A DNA stretch of 64,000 bases from Paracoccus aminovorans (GTDB taxonomy: Bacteria; Pseudomonadota; Alphaproteobacteria; Rhodobacterales; Rhodobacteraceae): positions 464,837 through 528,836 of the forward strand of contig NZ_LN832559.1 of assembly GCF_900005615.1 (NCBI RefSeq), read 5' to 3'. Shown here one piece after another: positions 34,544 through 43,042 of this stretch. The notes beneath the pieces are model-generated. The model did not search any database, was not told the DNA's origin, and saw only the letters and a program-made list of their open reading frames with translations. The position numbers and the translations under genes were made by a program. Numbering within the stretch: position 1 is the stretch's first letter; the number at the start of each line of letters is the position of its first letter.

Positions 34544-35014
34544 TCAGCCCTGCTTGAGCAGGCGCTGCTTCTGCCGGTTCCAGTCGCGTTTCGCGTCGGT
34601 TTCGCGCTTGTCGTGGTTCTTCTTGCCCTTGGCGACGCCGATCTTCAGCTTCACCATGCCGCGATCGTTGAAATACATCACCAGCGGCACCAGCGTCATG
34701 CCCTCGCGCCCCACCGCCTGCCAGAGCCGCGCCAGTTCCTTGCGGCTGACCAGCAGCTTGCGCTTGCGCCGTTCCTCATGGCCAAAGACGCCGGCCTGCT
34801 TGTAGGCGGCGATATAGCCGTTGATCAGCCAAAGCTCGCCCTGTTCGACCGAGGCATAGCTTTCGGCGATGTTCGACTGGCCGGTGCGCAGGCTTTTCAC
34901 CTCGGAGCCGGTCAGCACGATGCCGACCTCGAGGTCGCTTTCGATGAAATAGTCGAAGCGCGCCCGACGGTTCTCGGCGATGATCTTGTAGTTGGGGTCG
35001 GATTTCGTGGCCAT
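34544..35014 (-). CDS. smpB: SsrA-binding protein
   Basis: 156 residues. It begins with [20 protein letters not shown], has [20 protein letters not shown] and the basic C-terminal tail [15 protein letters not shown]. SmpB brings tmRNA to stalled ribosomes and mimics the codon-anticodon pairing. No tmRNA gene is in this window. It stands between sseA and a small secreted protein gene on the same strand; another ribosome rescue factor, arfB, is 4 kb away. Confidence 0.96.
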   Translation of the reverse strand: MATKSDPNYKIIAENRRARFDYFIESDLEVGIVLTGSEVKSLRTGQSNIAESYASVEQGELWLINGYIAAYKQAGVFGHEERRKRKLLVSRKELARLWQAVGREGMTLVPLVMYFNDRGMVKLKIGVAKGKKNHDKRETDAKRDWNRQKQRLLKQG

Positions 35015-35074
35015 GACCCCGCACAGATAGGGCGGCCGCGCCGGGCTGTAAAGGCTTGGCGCGGTCCGCGCCGC

Positions 35075-35446
35075 TCAGCGGGCGAAACAGCTCAGCGTGG
35101 TCTTCATCGCCGGGCGCTGGCGGCCGTCGGCCAGTTTCACCGCGTCGGGTTTCGAGGGGCGCCAGACGTGCAGCCGCCCGTCCACCTGCGCGTTCCGGTG
35201 CGCGGCGCAGATCCGGGCGATGCGGGCCTGCACCTGCTTTTCGCCGACTTCCTCGGGGAAATAGACGATCTGGAAGGTCGACTGGAAACCGCCGGCCTCG
35301 GTCGGGAAGACAAGGAAGATGCCGGGGCGGTCCTCGGGCGGCAGGGTGGCCGCGATCATCTGCTCGCGCTTCTGGTCCTTGGTCAGCGCCTGCGCGCCGT
35401 GCATGGCCAGCAGCACAAGGCCCGCCGCGAGAAGTAGTCGTTTCAT
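35075..35446 (-). CDS. Secreted hypothetical protein
   Basis: 123 residues with a typical signal peptide (MKRLLLAAGLVLLAMHGAQA). The mature part has two cysteines (ICAAH, SCFAR) that could form a disulfide in the periplasm. It is 61 bases upstream of smpB on the same strand and divergent from the TPP-enzyme gene. Not recognised as a named family, but has ordinary codon use and looks like a real core gene. Confidence 0.72.
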   Translation of the reverse strand: MKRLLLAAGLVLLAMHGAQALTKDQKREQMIAATLPPEDRPGIFLVFPTEAGGFQSTFQIVYFPEEVGEKQVQARIARICAAHRNAQVDGRLHVWRPSKPDAVKLADGRQRPAMKTTLSCFAR

Positions 35447-35603
35447 GTCATGGTCCTGAAAAAGATCGATGCATCGCGGCCTTAGCGCGGCGCGGCGGGG
35501 GCGGAAAGGCTTTCGGAAGAAGTTTACGGACGCGCGTCGGGCGCTGCGGCTTGCCAGCCACCGCCGGCGCGGCAAGACTGGCCCCGAGGCAAGGGAGGCG
35601 GCG

Positions 35604-37265
35604 ATGCGGCACGGCGGGCAGATTCTGGTCGATGCGCTGAAGGCGAACGGGGTCGGGCGGGTGTTCTCGGTCCCCGGCGAAAGCTTCCTGGCGGCGCTGG
35701 ACGGGCTTTACGCCTCGGGCATCCAGAACGTCACCTGCCGGCACGAGGGCGCGGCCGCGATGATGGCCGAGGCGCAGGGCAAGCTGACCGGCCGGCCGGG
35801 CGTGGCCTTCGTCACCCGAGGCCCCGGCGCCACCAATGCCAGCGCCGGCGTGCATGTGGCGCGGCAGGATTCGACGCCGATGATCCTGTTCGTAGGCCAG
35901 ATCGCCCGCGGCCACCGCGACCGCGAGGCCTTTCAAGAGGTCGATTACCGCGCCCTGTTCGGCCCGCTGGCGAAATGGGCGGCGCAGATCGACCGGACCG
36001 AGCGCATCCCGGAATACCTGTCCCGCGCCTTCCATCTGGCGGTGTCGGGGCGGCCGGGGCCGGTGGTGCTGGCGCTGCCCGAGGACATGCTCTCGGCCCG
36101 GGCCGAGGTGCAGGACATCCCGCCGCCGGCGGCGGCGCTGGACGCGGTGGCGCCGGCATCGGTGCAGGCCGTCGCCGGGGCGCTTGCCGCGGCGCGGCGG
36201 CCTTTGGTGGTGCCCGGCGGCTCGCTCTGGTCGCAGCGGGCGGCGGAGGACCTGGCGCGTTTCGCCGCCGGCTGGGGCCTGCCGGTCGCGGTGCCCTTCC
36301 GGCGGCAGGGGCACATGGACAACGACCATCCGAATTACGTCGGCGACCTGGGCGTCGGCATGAATCCGGCGCTGGGCCAGGCGCTGGGGCAGGCGGATTG
36401 CATCCTGTCGCTGGGCTCGCGGCTGGGGGACACGCTGACCCGCGGCTATGAGCTGATGGACCCGGTCCGGCCGCGGGCGCGGGTAATACACGTCCACCCC
36501 TCGCCCGACGAGCTGGGGCATCTGTGGCGCCCCGATCCGGGGCTGGCAGCCGATCCGCGCGCGGTGGTCGCCGCCCTGGCCGCGAGTCCGGCGCCGCGCC
36601 GCTGGGACGACTGGACCGCCGGTCTGCGCGCGGCCTACGAGGCGTGGCAACAGCCCCAGCCCACCCCGGGCGCATTGCGCCTGGAGGAGGTGGTGCGCTG
36701 GCTGTCGGACACCCTGCCGGCCGAGGCCATCGTCACCAACGGCGCCGGCAATTACGCGGCCTTCCTGCACCGCTATTACCGTTATCGCCGCTGGGGCAGC
36801 CAGCTGGCGCCGACCTCGGGCTCGATGGGCTACGGCCTGCCGGCGGCCATCGCCGCCAAACTGCAGCACCCCGACCGCGTGGTGGTCTGCCTTGCCGGCG
36901 ACGGCTGCCTGCAGATGACGGCGGCCGAACTGGCCACCGCCGCCCAGCATGGCGCGGCGGTGATCGTGCTGGTCGCGAACAACGGCCGTTTCGGCACCAT
37001 CCGCATGCATCAGGAACGCAGCTATCCCGGCCGGGTCTCGGGCACCGACCTGGTCAACCCGGATTTCGCCGCGCTGGCCCGCGCCCATGGCGGTTTCGGC
37101 GAGCTGGTGGCGCAGCAGCGGGATTTCGCCCCCGCCTTCGCCCGCGCCCGCGCCGCCGGCACCCTGGCGCTGCTGGAACTGAAGCTGGACCCCGAGGCGC
37201 TGTCCCCCGGCGCCACCCTGGCCGAAACCCGCGCCGCGGGCGAGGCGGCGCTGCGCCGCGCCTGA
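35604..37265 (+). CDS. Thiamine pyrophosphate enzyme, acetolactate synthase-like
   Basis: 553 residues with the three-domain layout of acetolactate synthase-type enzymes. The Glu48 in NVTCRHEGAAAMMAEA activates the cofactor; the TPP site is LAGDGCLQMTAAELATAA with Asp433 and then NNGRFGTIRMH. The central domain binds no obvious FAD motif. There is no regulatory small subunit gene beside it, and ilv genes are absent, so a decarboxylase or lyase acting on another 2-keto acid (such as oxalyl, benzoylformate or sulfopyruvate relatives) is possible. GGGAGGCGG precedes the ATG. Its stop is five bases from the stop of the Pit transporter. Confidence 0.82.
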   Translation: MRHGGQILVDALKANGVGRVFSVPGESFLAALDGLYASGIQNVTCRHEGAAAMMAEAQGKLTGRPGVAFVTRGPGATNASAGVHVARQDSTPMILFVGQIARGHRDREAFQEVDYRALFGPLAKWAAQIDRTERIPEYLSRAFHLAVSGRPGPVVLALPEDMLSARAEVQDIPPPAAALDAVAPASVQAVAGALAAARRPLVVPGGSLWSQRAAEDLARFAAGWGLPVAVPFRRQGHMDNDHPNYVGDLGVGMNPALGQALGQADCILSLGSRLGDTLTRGYELMDPVRPRARVIHVHPSPDELGHLWRPDPGLAADPRAVVAALAASPAPRRWDDWTAGLRAAYEAWQQPQPTPGALRLEEVVRWLSDTLPAEAIVTNGAGNYAAFLHRYYRYRRWGSQLAPTSGSMGYGLPAAIAAKLQHPDRVVVCLAGDGCLQMTAAELATAAQHGAAVIVLVANNGRFGTIRMHQERSYPGRVSGTDLVNPDFAALARAHGGFGELVAQQRDFAPAFARARAAGTLALLELKLDPEALSPGATLAETRAAGEAALRRA

Positions 37266-37270
37266 CGTGC

Positions 37271-38698
37271 CTAGAGCAGCCGGCCGATCCAGACCATGAC
37301 CGCGGCCAGCAGGGCCGCCGCCGGCACCGTGATCAGCCAGGCGCCCAGGATCATCCGCATGTAGGAACGCCGCACGAGGTGGCGGCGGCGGCGCTCTTCG
37401 TCGGGCAGCGCCGGCAGGGCGCCGGCCAGCCTCCGGTCGCGCCATTCGCGGTAAAAGCCGATGCCGAACACCCCGCCCACGGCGATATGCGTGGTCGAGA
37501 CCGGCAGCCCCGCCGCCGAAAACCCCAGCACCGTCGCCGAGGTCGCCAGCGAGATGCACAGCGCCCGGGCGGCGTTCAGCCGGGTGATCTTGCTGCCGAC
37601 CATATAGACCAGCCGGCGCCCGAACAGCAGCACCCCCAGCGCGATGCCGATCCCGCCCAGAAGCAGCACCAGCCGGCCCTGCGGCAGCAGCCCGCCCTGC
37701 GTCGGCAGGCTGTCCAGGATGATGCCCAGCGGCGCCGCCACGTTCGAGGTGTCGTTCGAGCCATGCGCAAAGCCCATCACCGCCGCCGCCGTCACCAGCG
37801 GCACGCCCAGCAGCTTTTTCAGCGCCAGACGCTCGCCGCGGTCGGCGGCGATCTCGCGCCGGATGCGCAGCCGGGCATACAGCCAGCCGCCGCCCGCGCC
37901 CGCCAGACCCAGCGCCAGCACGGTCGACAAGGCCAGCCCGTGCCAGGCCACCGCCGCCAGCGAAGCCAGCAGGCCGGTCGTCGCCGCGACCATGATCGGC
38001 AGCCAGACCCGGCCGGCGGCGACCCGGTCCTCGCGCTCGGTCACGCGGTTGCGCAGCGCCGCCAGCAGCAGCGCCGCCAGCGCGCCCGAGAGCAGCGGAG
38101 AGATCACCCAGCCGATCGCGATCAGGCCCAGTTCGGGCCAGTTGACCGCGCCGGGGCCGAAGCTCGCCAGCCCGGCGCCGGCGATGGCGCCGACCACGGA
38201 ATGGGTGGTGCTGACCGGCGCATCCAGCCAGGTCGCAAGGCTGATCCAGCAGCCGGCGGCCAGCAGCGCGGTCAGCATCATCCGCGCCGTCGCCTCGCCC
38301 TGGCCCAGCGTGCCGCCGACCAGCCCTTGGGTCAGGGTCACGGTGACCGGGGCGCCGGCGATGACCGCGCCCAGCACCTCCATCACGGCGACCAGCAGCA
38401 GGCCGGAGGTCATGCCGATGGCACCGGCGCCCACCGCCGGGCTCAGCGAGTTCGACACGTCGTTTGCGCCGATCGACAGCCCTAGCCAGGCCGCCACCGC
38501 CATCGCCGCGGCGACGATGCCCAGCGCCGGCTGGCCGGCAAAGACCCCGGTGGCGGCATAGGCGGCAGCGGCCATGAAGAGCAGCGCGATGCCCAGCCGG
38601 AACACCGGCCGGCCCGATTGCATGACCGCGCGCTCGGTATTGGCGACGCGGCTCAGATCCTTGTCCAGCGTCCGGTATTCGCGGGAACGGCGTGTCAT
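37271..38698 (-). CDS. Inorganic phosphate transporter, PiT family
   Basis: 475 residues with ten or more membrane helices. The repeated PiT signatures are present: SIGANDVSNSLSPAVGAGA in the first half and GFAHGSNDTSNVAAPLGI in the second, with PVSTTHSVVGAI and PVSTTHIAVGGV after them. The family takes up phosphate (as metal-phosphate) with protons, a low-affinity system. The start ATG at 38698 comes eight bases after the stop of the NUDIX gene. No DUF47 accessory gene precedes it, which many PiT operons have. Confidence 0.93.
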   Translation of the reverse strand: MTRRSREYRTLDKDLSRVANTERAVMQSGRPVFRLGIALLFMAAAAYAATGVFAGQPALGIVAAAMAVAAWLGLSIGANDVSNSLSPAVGAGAIGMTSGLLLVAVMEVLGAVIAGAPVTVTLTQGLVGGTLGQGEATARMMLTALLAAGCWISLATWLDAPVSTTHSVVGAIAGAGLASFGPGAVNWPELGLIAIGWVISPLLSGALAALLLAALRNRVTEREDRVAAGRVWLPIMVAATTGLLASLAAVAWHGLALSTVLALGLAGAGGGWLYARLRIRREIAADRGERLALKKLLGVPLVTAAAVMGFAHGSNDTSNVAAPLGIILDSLPTQGGLLPQGRLVLLLGGIGIALGVLLFGRRLVYMVGSKITRLNAARALCISLATSATVLGFSAAGLPVSTTHIAVGGVFGIGFYREWRDRRLAGALPALPDEERRRRHLVRRSYMRMILGAWLITVPAAALLAAVMVWIGRLL

Positions 38699-38706
38699 GC
38701 CCCGCG

Positions 38707-39165
38707 TCACCGCGCCCCAGGCGCCGGCAGCGCCCGCAGGATGCGCCGCAGGCCCGATTCGGCGACCATCCGCGCCGCCTCGTCTGGCGCGAACCAGCGG
38801 CGTTGGCGCTGGTCGGCCTCGGGGAAACGGTCCTCCAGCCGGTCGACCCAAAGCGGAAACACCCGGACCTCGACCGGGATGGCAAAGCCGTGATCCTGGT
38901 CCTTGTCATAGTGATAGCGGCCGATCTCGGCCTCGCCGATGCGACCCCGGGCCCCGGCCTCCTCCCAGGCCTCCTGCATGGCGGCGCCGGCCAGGCTGCG
39001 GCCGGGCATCGGCCAGCCCTTGGGCACGATCCAGCGCCCGGTGCCGCGGCTGGTCACCAAGAGCACCTGCCCGGTCGTTTCGTCCAGGCACAGCGCGGCG
39101 ACCTGCATCTCGGGCGGGCGGCGGCCCAGCAGGCGCGCCAGCCGGTCGCGGAACGCAACGATCAT
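38707..39165 (-). CDS. NUDIX hydrolase
   Basis: 152 residues. The NUDIX box is GWPMPGRSLAGAAMQEAWEE followed by AGARG, with the metal-binding glutamates. RWIVPKGWPMPG and a preceding LLVTSRGTGR match the diadenosine or diphosphoinositol polyphosphate type (DIPP-like). It cleaves a nucleoside diphosphate linked to some other group; exact substrate unknown. The ATG overlaps the arfB stop (ATGA), and the PiT start follows, forming a unit arfB-nudix-pit. Confidence 0.88.
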   Translation of the reverse strand: MIVAFRDRLARLLGRRPPEMQVAALCLDETTGQVLLVTSRGTGRWIVPKGWPMPGRSLAGAAMQEAWEEAGARGRIGEAEIGRYHYDKDQDHGFAIPVEVRVFPLWVDRLEDRFPEADQRQRRWFAPDEAARMVAESGLRRILRALPAPGAR

Positions 39166-39593
39166 TCGCCGCCCTCCGCGTCGCGGATTCGGGTGCGGGC
39201 GGCCTTGACCTCGCCGCGCTGGGTCTTGGCGGCCAGGCGACGGCGCTGGCTGCCCAGCGTCGGCCGCGTCGGGATGCGCTTGCGCGGCGCGACCAGCGCC
39301 TGGCGGATCAGCTCGGCCAGTCTTTCGCGCGCGATCTCGCGGTTGCGGGCCTGGCTGCGGGTTTCCTCGGCCCGGATCAGCACGGCGCCGTCCTGGGTCC
39401 AGCGCCGCCCCGCCAGCCGCTTCAGCCGCGCCTTGACTGGCGCGGGCAGGTGCGGCGAGCGCTCGGCCTCAAAACGCAGCTCGACCGCGGTCTCGACCTT
39501 GTTCACGTTCTGTCCGCCCGGTCCCTGAGACCGGGTGAATTGCTCGGACAGTTCCCATTCCTGGATCGTGATCTGGTCGTTGATATGCAGCAT
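39162..39593 (-). CDS. arfB: Alternative ribosome-rescue factor B
   Basis: 143 residues. The release-factor-like domain has the GGQ motif in RSQGPGGQNVNKVETAVEL, and the C-terminal tail is basic and disordered (RLAAKTQRGEVKAARTRIRD), fitting ArfB (YaeJ). It hydrolyses peptidyl-tRNA on ribosomes stalled without a stop codon. I placed the start at ATG 39593. It is the first gene of a probable operon with the NUDIX and phosphate transporter genes; smpB, the other rescue system, is nearby. Confidence 0.94.
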   Translation of the reverse strand: MLHINDQITIQEWELSEQFTRSQGPGGQNVNKVETAVELRFEAERSPHLPAPVKARLKRLAGRRWTQDGAVLIRAEETRSQARNREIARERLAELIRQALVAPRKRIPTRPTLGSQRRRLAAKTQRGEVKAARTRIRDAEGGE

Positions 39594-39659
39594 GATCGAA
39601 ATATGTCGCAAATTCCGGTTAAGGAAAGGTCAAGCGAATCACGAAACGCGCAAAACGCC

Positions 39660-41711
39660 TCAGTGCAGCCGGATTGCCGCAGTCGCCGAGGCGCCGTCGG
39701 CATCCACCACCGTCAGCACGGCGAAGCCCGGGCCGGGGTTCGGCAGCTCGGCCGAGGGTTGCGGCCGAGCGATGGCGGCGGGCGCGCCGTTCAGCAGGAA
39801 GGTCCAGGGCCCGCGCCCGCCCCGCGCCTTGGCGGTCAGCGCGCCCCGCGCCTCCAATTCGGCCCCATCGGGCGGATAGGTCAGGCGCAGCGCGTCGGGG
39901 CCGGCCGGGCGCGCGGCGGCGGCGCTGGCCTCGCCCGGGGGCGCGAAGCGGCGCAAGGGCAGGGGCAGGGCGCTGTTCGGCAGGGTCAGTGTCTGCGGCG
40001 GAGGCGGCGGCAGCGCGACCGAGGGCAGGGCGTCGAACAGATCGAACAGCACCGGCGCCGCCAGATCGCCGCCGAAGCCGCCGGGCACGGGCGTCCCGTC
40101 CGGTCGTCCCAGCCAGACCGCGCCGACATGCGCCCCGTCATAGCCCACCGCCAGCGCGTCCCGGAACCCGTAGGAGGTGCCGGTCTTGTAGGCCAGAACC
40201 CGCTGCCGCGCCCCTTGCGGTGCCGGATTCGCGGCCAGGATATTGCCGACCTGCCAGGCGGCGACCGGCCCGAACATCGGCGCGCCCCCCGCTTTGGCCC
40301 CGCTCGGCAACGGCGACAGCGCAATGCCTTGCCCGCCCCGCGCCAAGGCGGCGTAACCTTGCGCCAGCCCCTCCAGCGTGACGCCGGCGCCGCCCAGCAC
40401 CACGGCCAGCCCGGGCGCATCGCCGGCAAGCCGCAGTTCGACCCCGCCGCGGCACAGGGCCTGGGCGATGCGGTTCGGCCCGACGGCATCGGCCAGCTTC
40501 ACCACCGGAATGTTCAAGGACCAGACCAGCGCGTTCTTCAGGCTGACGGTGCCGCGGAAATGCTTGTCGAAATTCTGCGGCTGCCAGAGGCCGAAGGCGG
40601 TCGGCCGATCCTCGATCAGCGTCTCGGGATGCGCCAGCCCATCGTCGAAGGCCAGCCCATAGACGAAGGGCTTCAGCGTCGAGCCCGGGCTGCGCCAGGC
40701 CCGCGCCATGTCCACGAAACCGGCCGAGGCGCCGTCGGCCCAGTCCGCCGCGCCGACCTCGGCCAGGATCTCGCCGCTGCGGTGATCGGCCAGCACCACC
40801 GCCGCCGACAGCCGCCGTCCCGCACCGCGCACGGCGCGCGAGGCCAGATCCTCGGCCCGGCGCTGCAGGCGCGGGTCGATGGTGGTCTCGATCCGCGCGG
40901 CACCGGGGTTCTCGCGCACCAGCCGCGCGGCCAGCAGCGGCGCGAGCGCCGGAAAGGCCCGCCTGCGGCCCGGTACCGGCTCGGCCATCGCCGCCCGGGC
41001 ATCGGCATCCGAAATCAGCCCTGCCCGAGCGGCCTGTGCCAGCACGCGATCCCGCGCCGCCTTGGCCGTCTTGGGAAAGCGGTCGGGCCGCCGGCTTTCG
41101 GGCGATTGCGGCAGCGCCACCAACAGGGCTGCCTGGGCGGGCGTCAGCCGGCGCGGCTCCTTGCCGAACCATTGCAGGCTGGCGGCGCGGATGCCCTCGA
41201 CATTGGCGCCATAGGGGGCGAGGCGCAGGTAAAGCCCCAGGATCTCGCGCTTGGTCAGATGCCGCTCCAGCGCCAAGGCCAGCCGCAGCTGCCGCAGCTT
41301 GCCGGCCCATTGCCCGGTCGGTCCCGCCTCGATCAGCCGCGCCACCTGCATGGTCAGGGTCGAGCCGCCCGAAACCACCCGCCCATGCCGCAACGCCTGC
41401 CCTGCGGCGCGCAGGATCGCCAGCCCGTCGACACCGCCATGGCGCTGGAACCGCCGATCCTCCCACAGCAGCAGCATGTCCAGAAACAGTGGATCGACCG
41501 GCCCGGCATCCAGCCGCCAGCGCCCGTCGGCCACCTGGAAGGGCCGCAGCAAGCTGCCGTCCCGCGCCACCACCTCGACCCCCACCGGCACTTCGAGCCG
41601 GGGCAGCGCGGTCGCATCGACCCAGGCATCCAGCTGGTCGCGCAGCCCGGCGCCAAGACCCAGCAGCAGGACGAAAGACATCAGCAGAAAGGCAAGACGG
41701 CGCGCGCTCAT
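39660..41711 (-). CDS. pbpC: Penicillin-binding protein 1C
   Basis: 683 residues. One N-terminal membrane anchor (LAFLLMSFVLLLGLGAGL), then the glycosyltransferase domain with catalytic Glu84 in LLWEDRRFQRHGGVD, and the transpeptidase domain with Ser344-Thr-Leu-Lys347 (SPGSTLKP), SLN (Ser398-Asn400) and KTGT (Lys509-Thr512). The C-terminal BiPBP_C domain (about 600-683) closes it. It is a bifunctional class A enzyme. In many species it is paired with an alpha-2-macroglobulin gene; none is present here. A 176-bp gap with repeat elements follows upstream. Confidence 0.95.
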   Translation of the reverse strand: MSARRLAFLLMSFVLLLGLGAGLRDQLDAWVDATALPRLEVPVGVEVVARDGSLLRPFQVADGRWRLDAGPVDPLFLDMLLLWEDRRFQRHGGVDGLAILRAAGQALRHGRVVSGGSTLTMQVARLIEAGPTGQWAGKLRQLRLALALERHLTKREILGLYLRLAPYGANVEGIRAASLQWFGKEPRRLTPAQAALLVALPQSPESRRPDRFPKTAKAARDRVLAQAARAGLISDADARAAMAEPVPGRRRAFPALAPLLAARLVRENPGAARIETTIDPRLQRRAEDLASRAVRGAGRRLSAAVVLADHRSGEILAEVGAADWADGASAGFVDMARAWRSPGSTLKPFVYGLAFDDGLAHPETLIEDRPTAFGLWQPQNFDKHFRGTVSLKNALVWSLNIPVVKLADAVGPNRIAQALCRGGVELRLAGDAPGLAVVLGGAGVTLEGLAQGYAALARGGQGIALSPLPSGAKAGGAPMFGPVAAWQVGNILAANPAPQGARQRVLAYKTGTSYGFRDALAVGYDGAHVGAVWLGRPDGTPVPGGFGGDLAAPVLFDLFDALPSVALPPPPPQTLTLPNSALPLPLRRFAPPGEASAAAARPAGPDALRLTYPPDGAELEARGALTAKARGGRGPWTFLLNGAPAAIARPQPSAELPNPGPGFAVLTVVDADGASATAAIRLH

Positions 41712-41763
41712 GCCCGATTCATACGCCAGCACGGCGGGACAGGAAACGCCCGCTTCTTTGCTC

Positions 41764-41882
41764 TGCAAATACCCAACCCACGGTGTTCATGCGCACGGCC
41801 GGATGGGTATTTGAAAAACGGAAAGACAAGGACGCCGAGGCTGTTTCACCGTTTCCCAAATACTCATGCGACGCTGCGGCGG
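41764..41882. repeat. Two GGGTATTTG-type elements in inverted order, plus a third
   Basis: The minus strand reads GGGTATTTGCAGAG from 41775; the plus strand reads GATGGGTATTTGAAAAACGG near 41802; and the minus strand reads GAGTATTTGGGAAACGG from 41864. So three copies of the short core lie within 120 bases, in the gap between pbpC and the TIGR01620-type gene. They share the core with the element at 60036 and, more loosely, with the GGGATATTT elements. Confidence 0.65.
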
Positions 41883-41887
41883 GGCGC

Positions 41888-43033
41888 CTAGCGTGGCTCT
41901 TCCTCGCCGAACAGCCCCTTCAACCCGCGCGCGATCAGGTTGCCGACCTTGGGCCGGGGCTGGTGGATGAAGGGCAAGGGCCGGCAGACTTCCATGGCGG
42001 CGATGCCGACGCGGGCGGTCAGCGCCCCGTTCACCACGCCCTCGCCGAAGCGTTTCGAGACCTTGGCCAGCAGGCCGGCTCCGGCGACGGTATGGATCAG
42101 GTCGTCCCCGGCCGCGACGGCGCCGGTCGCGACCAGATGCGTCATCACCGTGCGCGCCAGCCGCCAGCCGCCGACGGCGCCGGCGCGGCCGCCATAGATC
42201 TCGGCCATGCGGCGGATCATGCGCAGGTTCGCCGCCAGCGCGGCAAAGACATCGGCCAGCGCCAGCGGGATCAGCGCCGTCGCGGCGGCGACGGTGCGGG
42301 CGGCGGCCTCGATCTCGCGCCGGGCCTGCTGGTCCAGCGGTGCCAGAAGCTCGCCCTCGGCCATGGCGATCAGGGTTTCGGGGTCATAAGCCTCGGATTT
42401 GCGCTCCTTGAGCCGGGTCAGGCCCCATTCCAGCTCGGGCCGGGTGCCGTAGAGGCTTTCCATCCGCCCCACCACCTGCTGCGCCGCCGCCAAGTCGCCC
42501 GAGGCCAGCGCCGCGCCGGCCGCGCGGTTGATGCCATCGATGGCGCCGAAGCGCGCCCAGGCCCGGTATTCGCGGAACGCCATGGCCAGCGCCGCCAGGC
42601 AGAACAGCACCATCAGCCCGATGCCGATCCAGCCGAGCAGCGGATAGGCGTTCAGCAGGTCGGTCAGATAGCGCAGCCCCGCCACCGACAGCAGGAAGGT
42701 AAAGAGCGCCACCCCGGTATTCAGGAAGAACCGCGTCAGCCGCGACGGACCGGCGCCGACCAGCCGCGCCACCATCTGCATGGTGCGGGGCTGCGGCAGC
42801 GGCGCCAGCGGGCCGTCCTCGATCGCCGGGGCATCGGCGGGCGAGGGTGCCGCGCCCTCGCGCGTCTCGCTGCGCGGGGCACGCCGGTCGCGGCGGTCGC
42901 CGGAGGGCGGCAGCGGCGGGGTCTCGGGCATGGCCTGGGCCACCGGCTCGGCGTCGGAGGGCACGGCATCGGCGCCCATCTCGATCAGGACCGGCCCGCG
43001 CCGTTTCGCGAGGTCTTTCGGGGGTTCAGCCAT
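41888..43033 (-). CDS. ycjF: YcjF-family (TIGR01620) membrane protein
   Basis: 381 residues. An N-terminal disordered, Pro/Asp/Arg-rich part (about 1-75), two membrane helices (FFLNTGVALFTFLLSVAGL and LGWIGIGLMVLFCLAALAMA), then a helical DUF697-like C-terminal half with AAATALIPLALADVFAALAA. These match the YcjF family, which normally sits next to the ATPase YcjX, as here (nine bases apart). The second ATG of an ATGATG pair is chosen, since GAGGAGG is only one base before the first. Both proteins are linked to envelope stress in Enterobacteria, and their mechanism is unknown. Confidence 0.9.
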   Translation of the reverse strand: MAEPPKDLAKRRGPVLIEMGADAVPSDAEPVAQAMPETPPLPPSGDRRDRRAPRSETREGAAPSPADAPAIEDGPLAPLPQPRTMQMVARLVGAGPSRLTRFFLNTGVALFTFLLSVAGLRYLTDLLNAYPLLGWIGIGLMVLFCLAALAMAFREYRAWARFGAIDGINRAAGAALASGDLAAAQQVVGRMESLYGTRPELEWGLTRLKERKSEAYDPETLIAMAEGELLAPLDQQARREIEAAARTVAAATALIPLALADVFAALAANLRMIRRMAEIYGGRAGAVGGWRLARTVMTHLVATGAVAAGDDLIHTVAGAGLLAKVSKRFGEGVVNGALTARVGIAAMEVCRPLPFIHQPRPKVGNLIARGLKGLFGEEEPR

Positions 43034-43042
43034 CATGCCTCC

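Noticed and set aside
35448..38909. Antisense frame of over 1100 codons across the TPP enzyme and phosphate transporter genes
   Set aside because: Shadow of GC-rich codon use on the opposite strand. The sense genes have complete motifs and clear starts.
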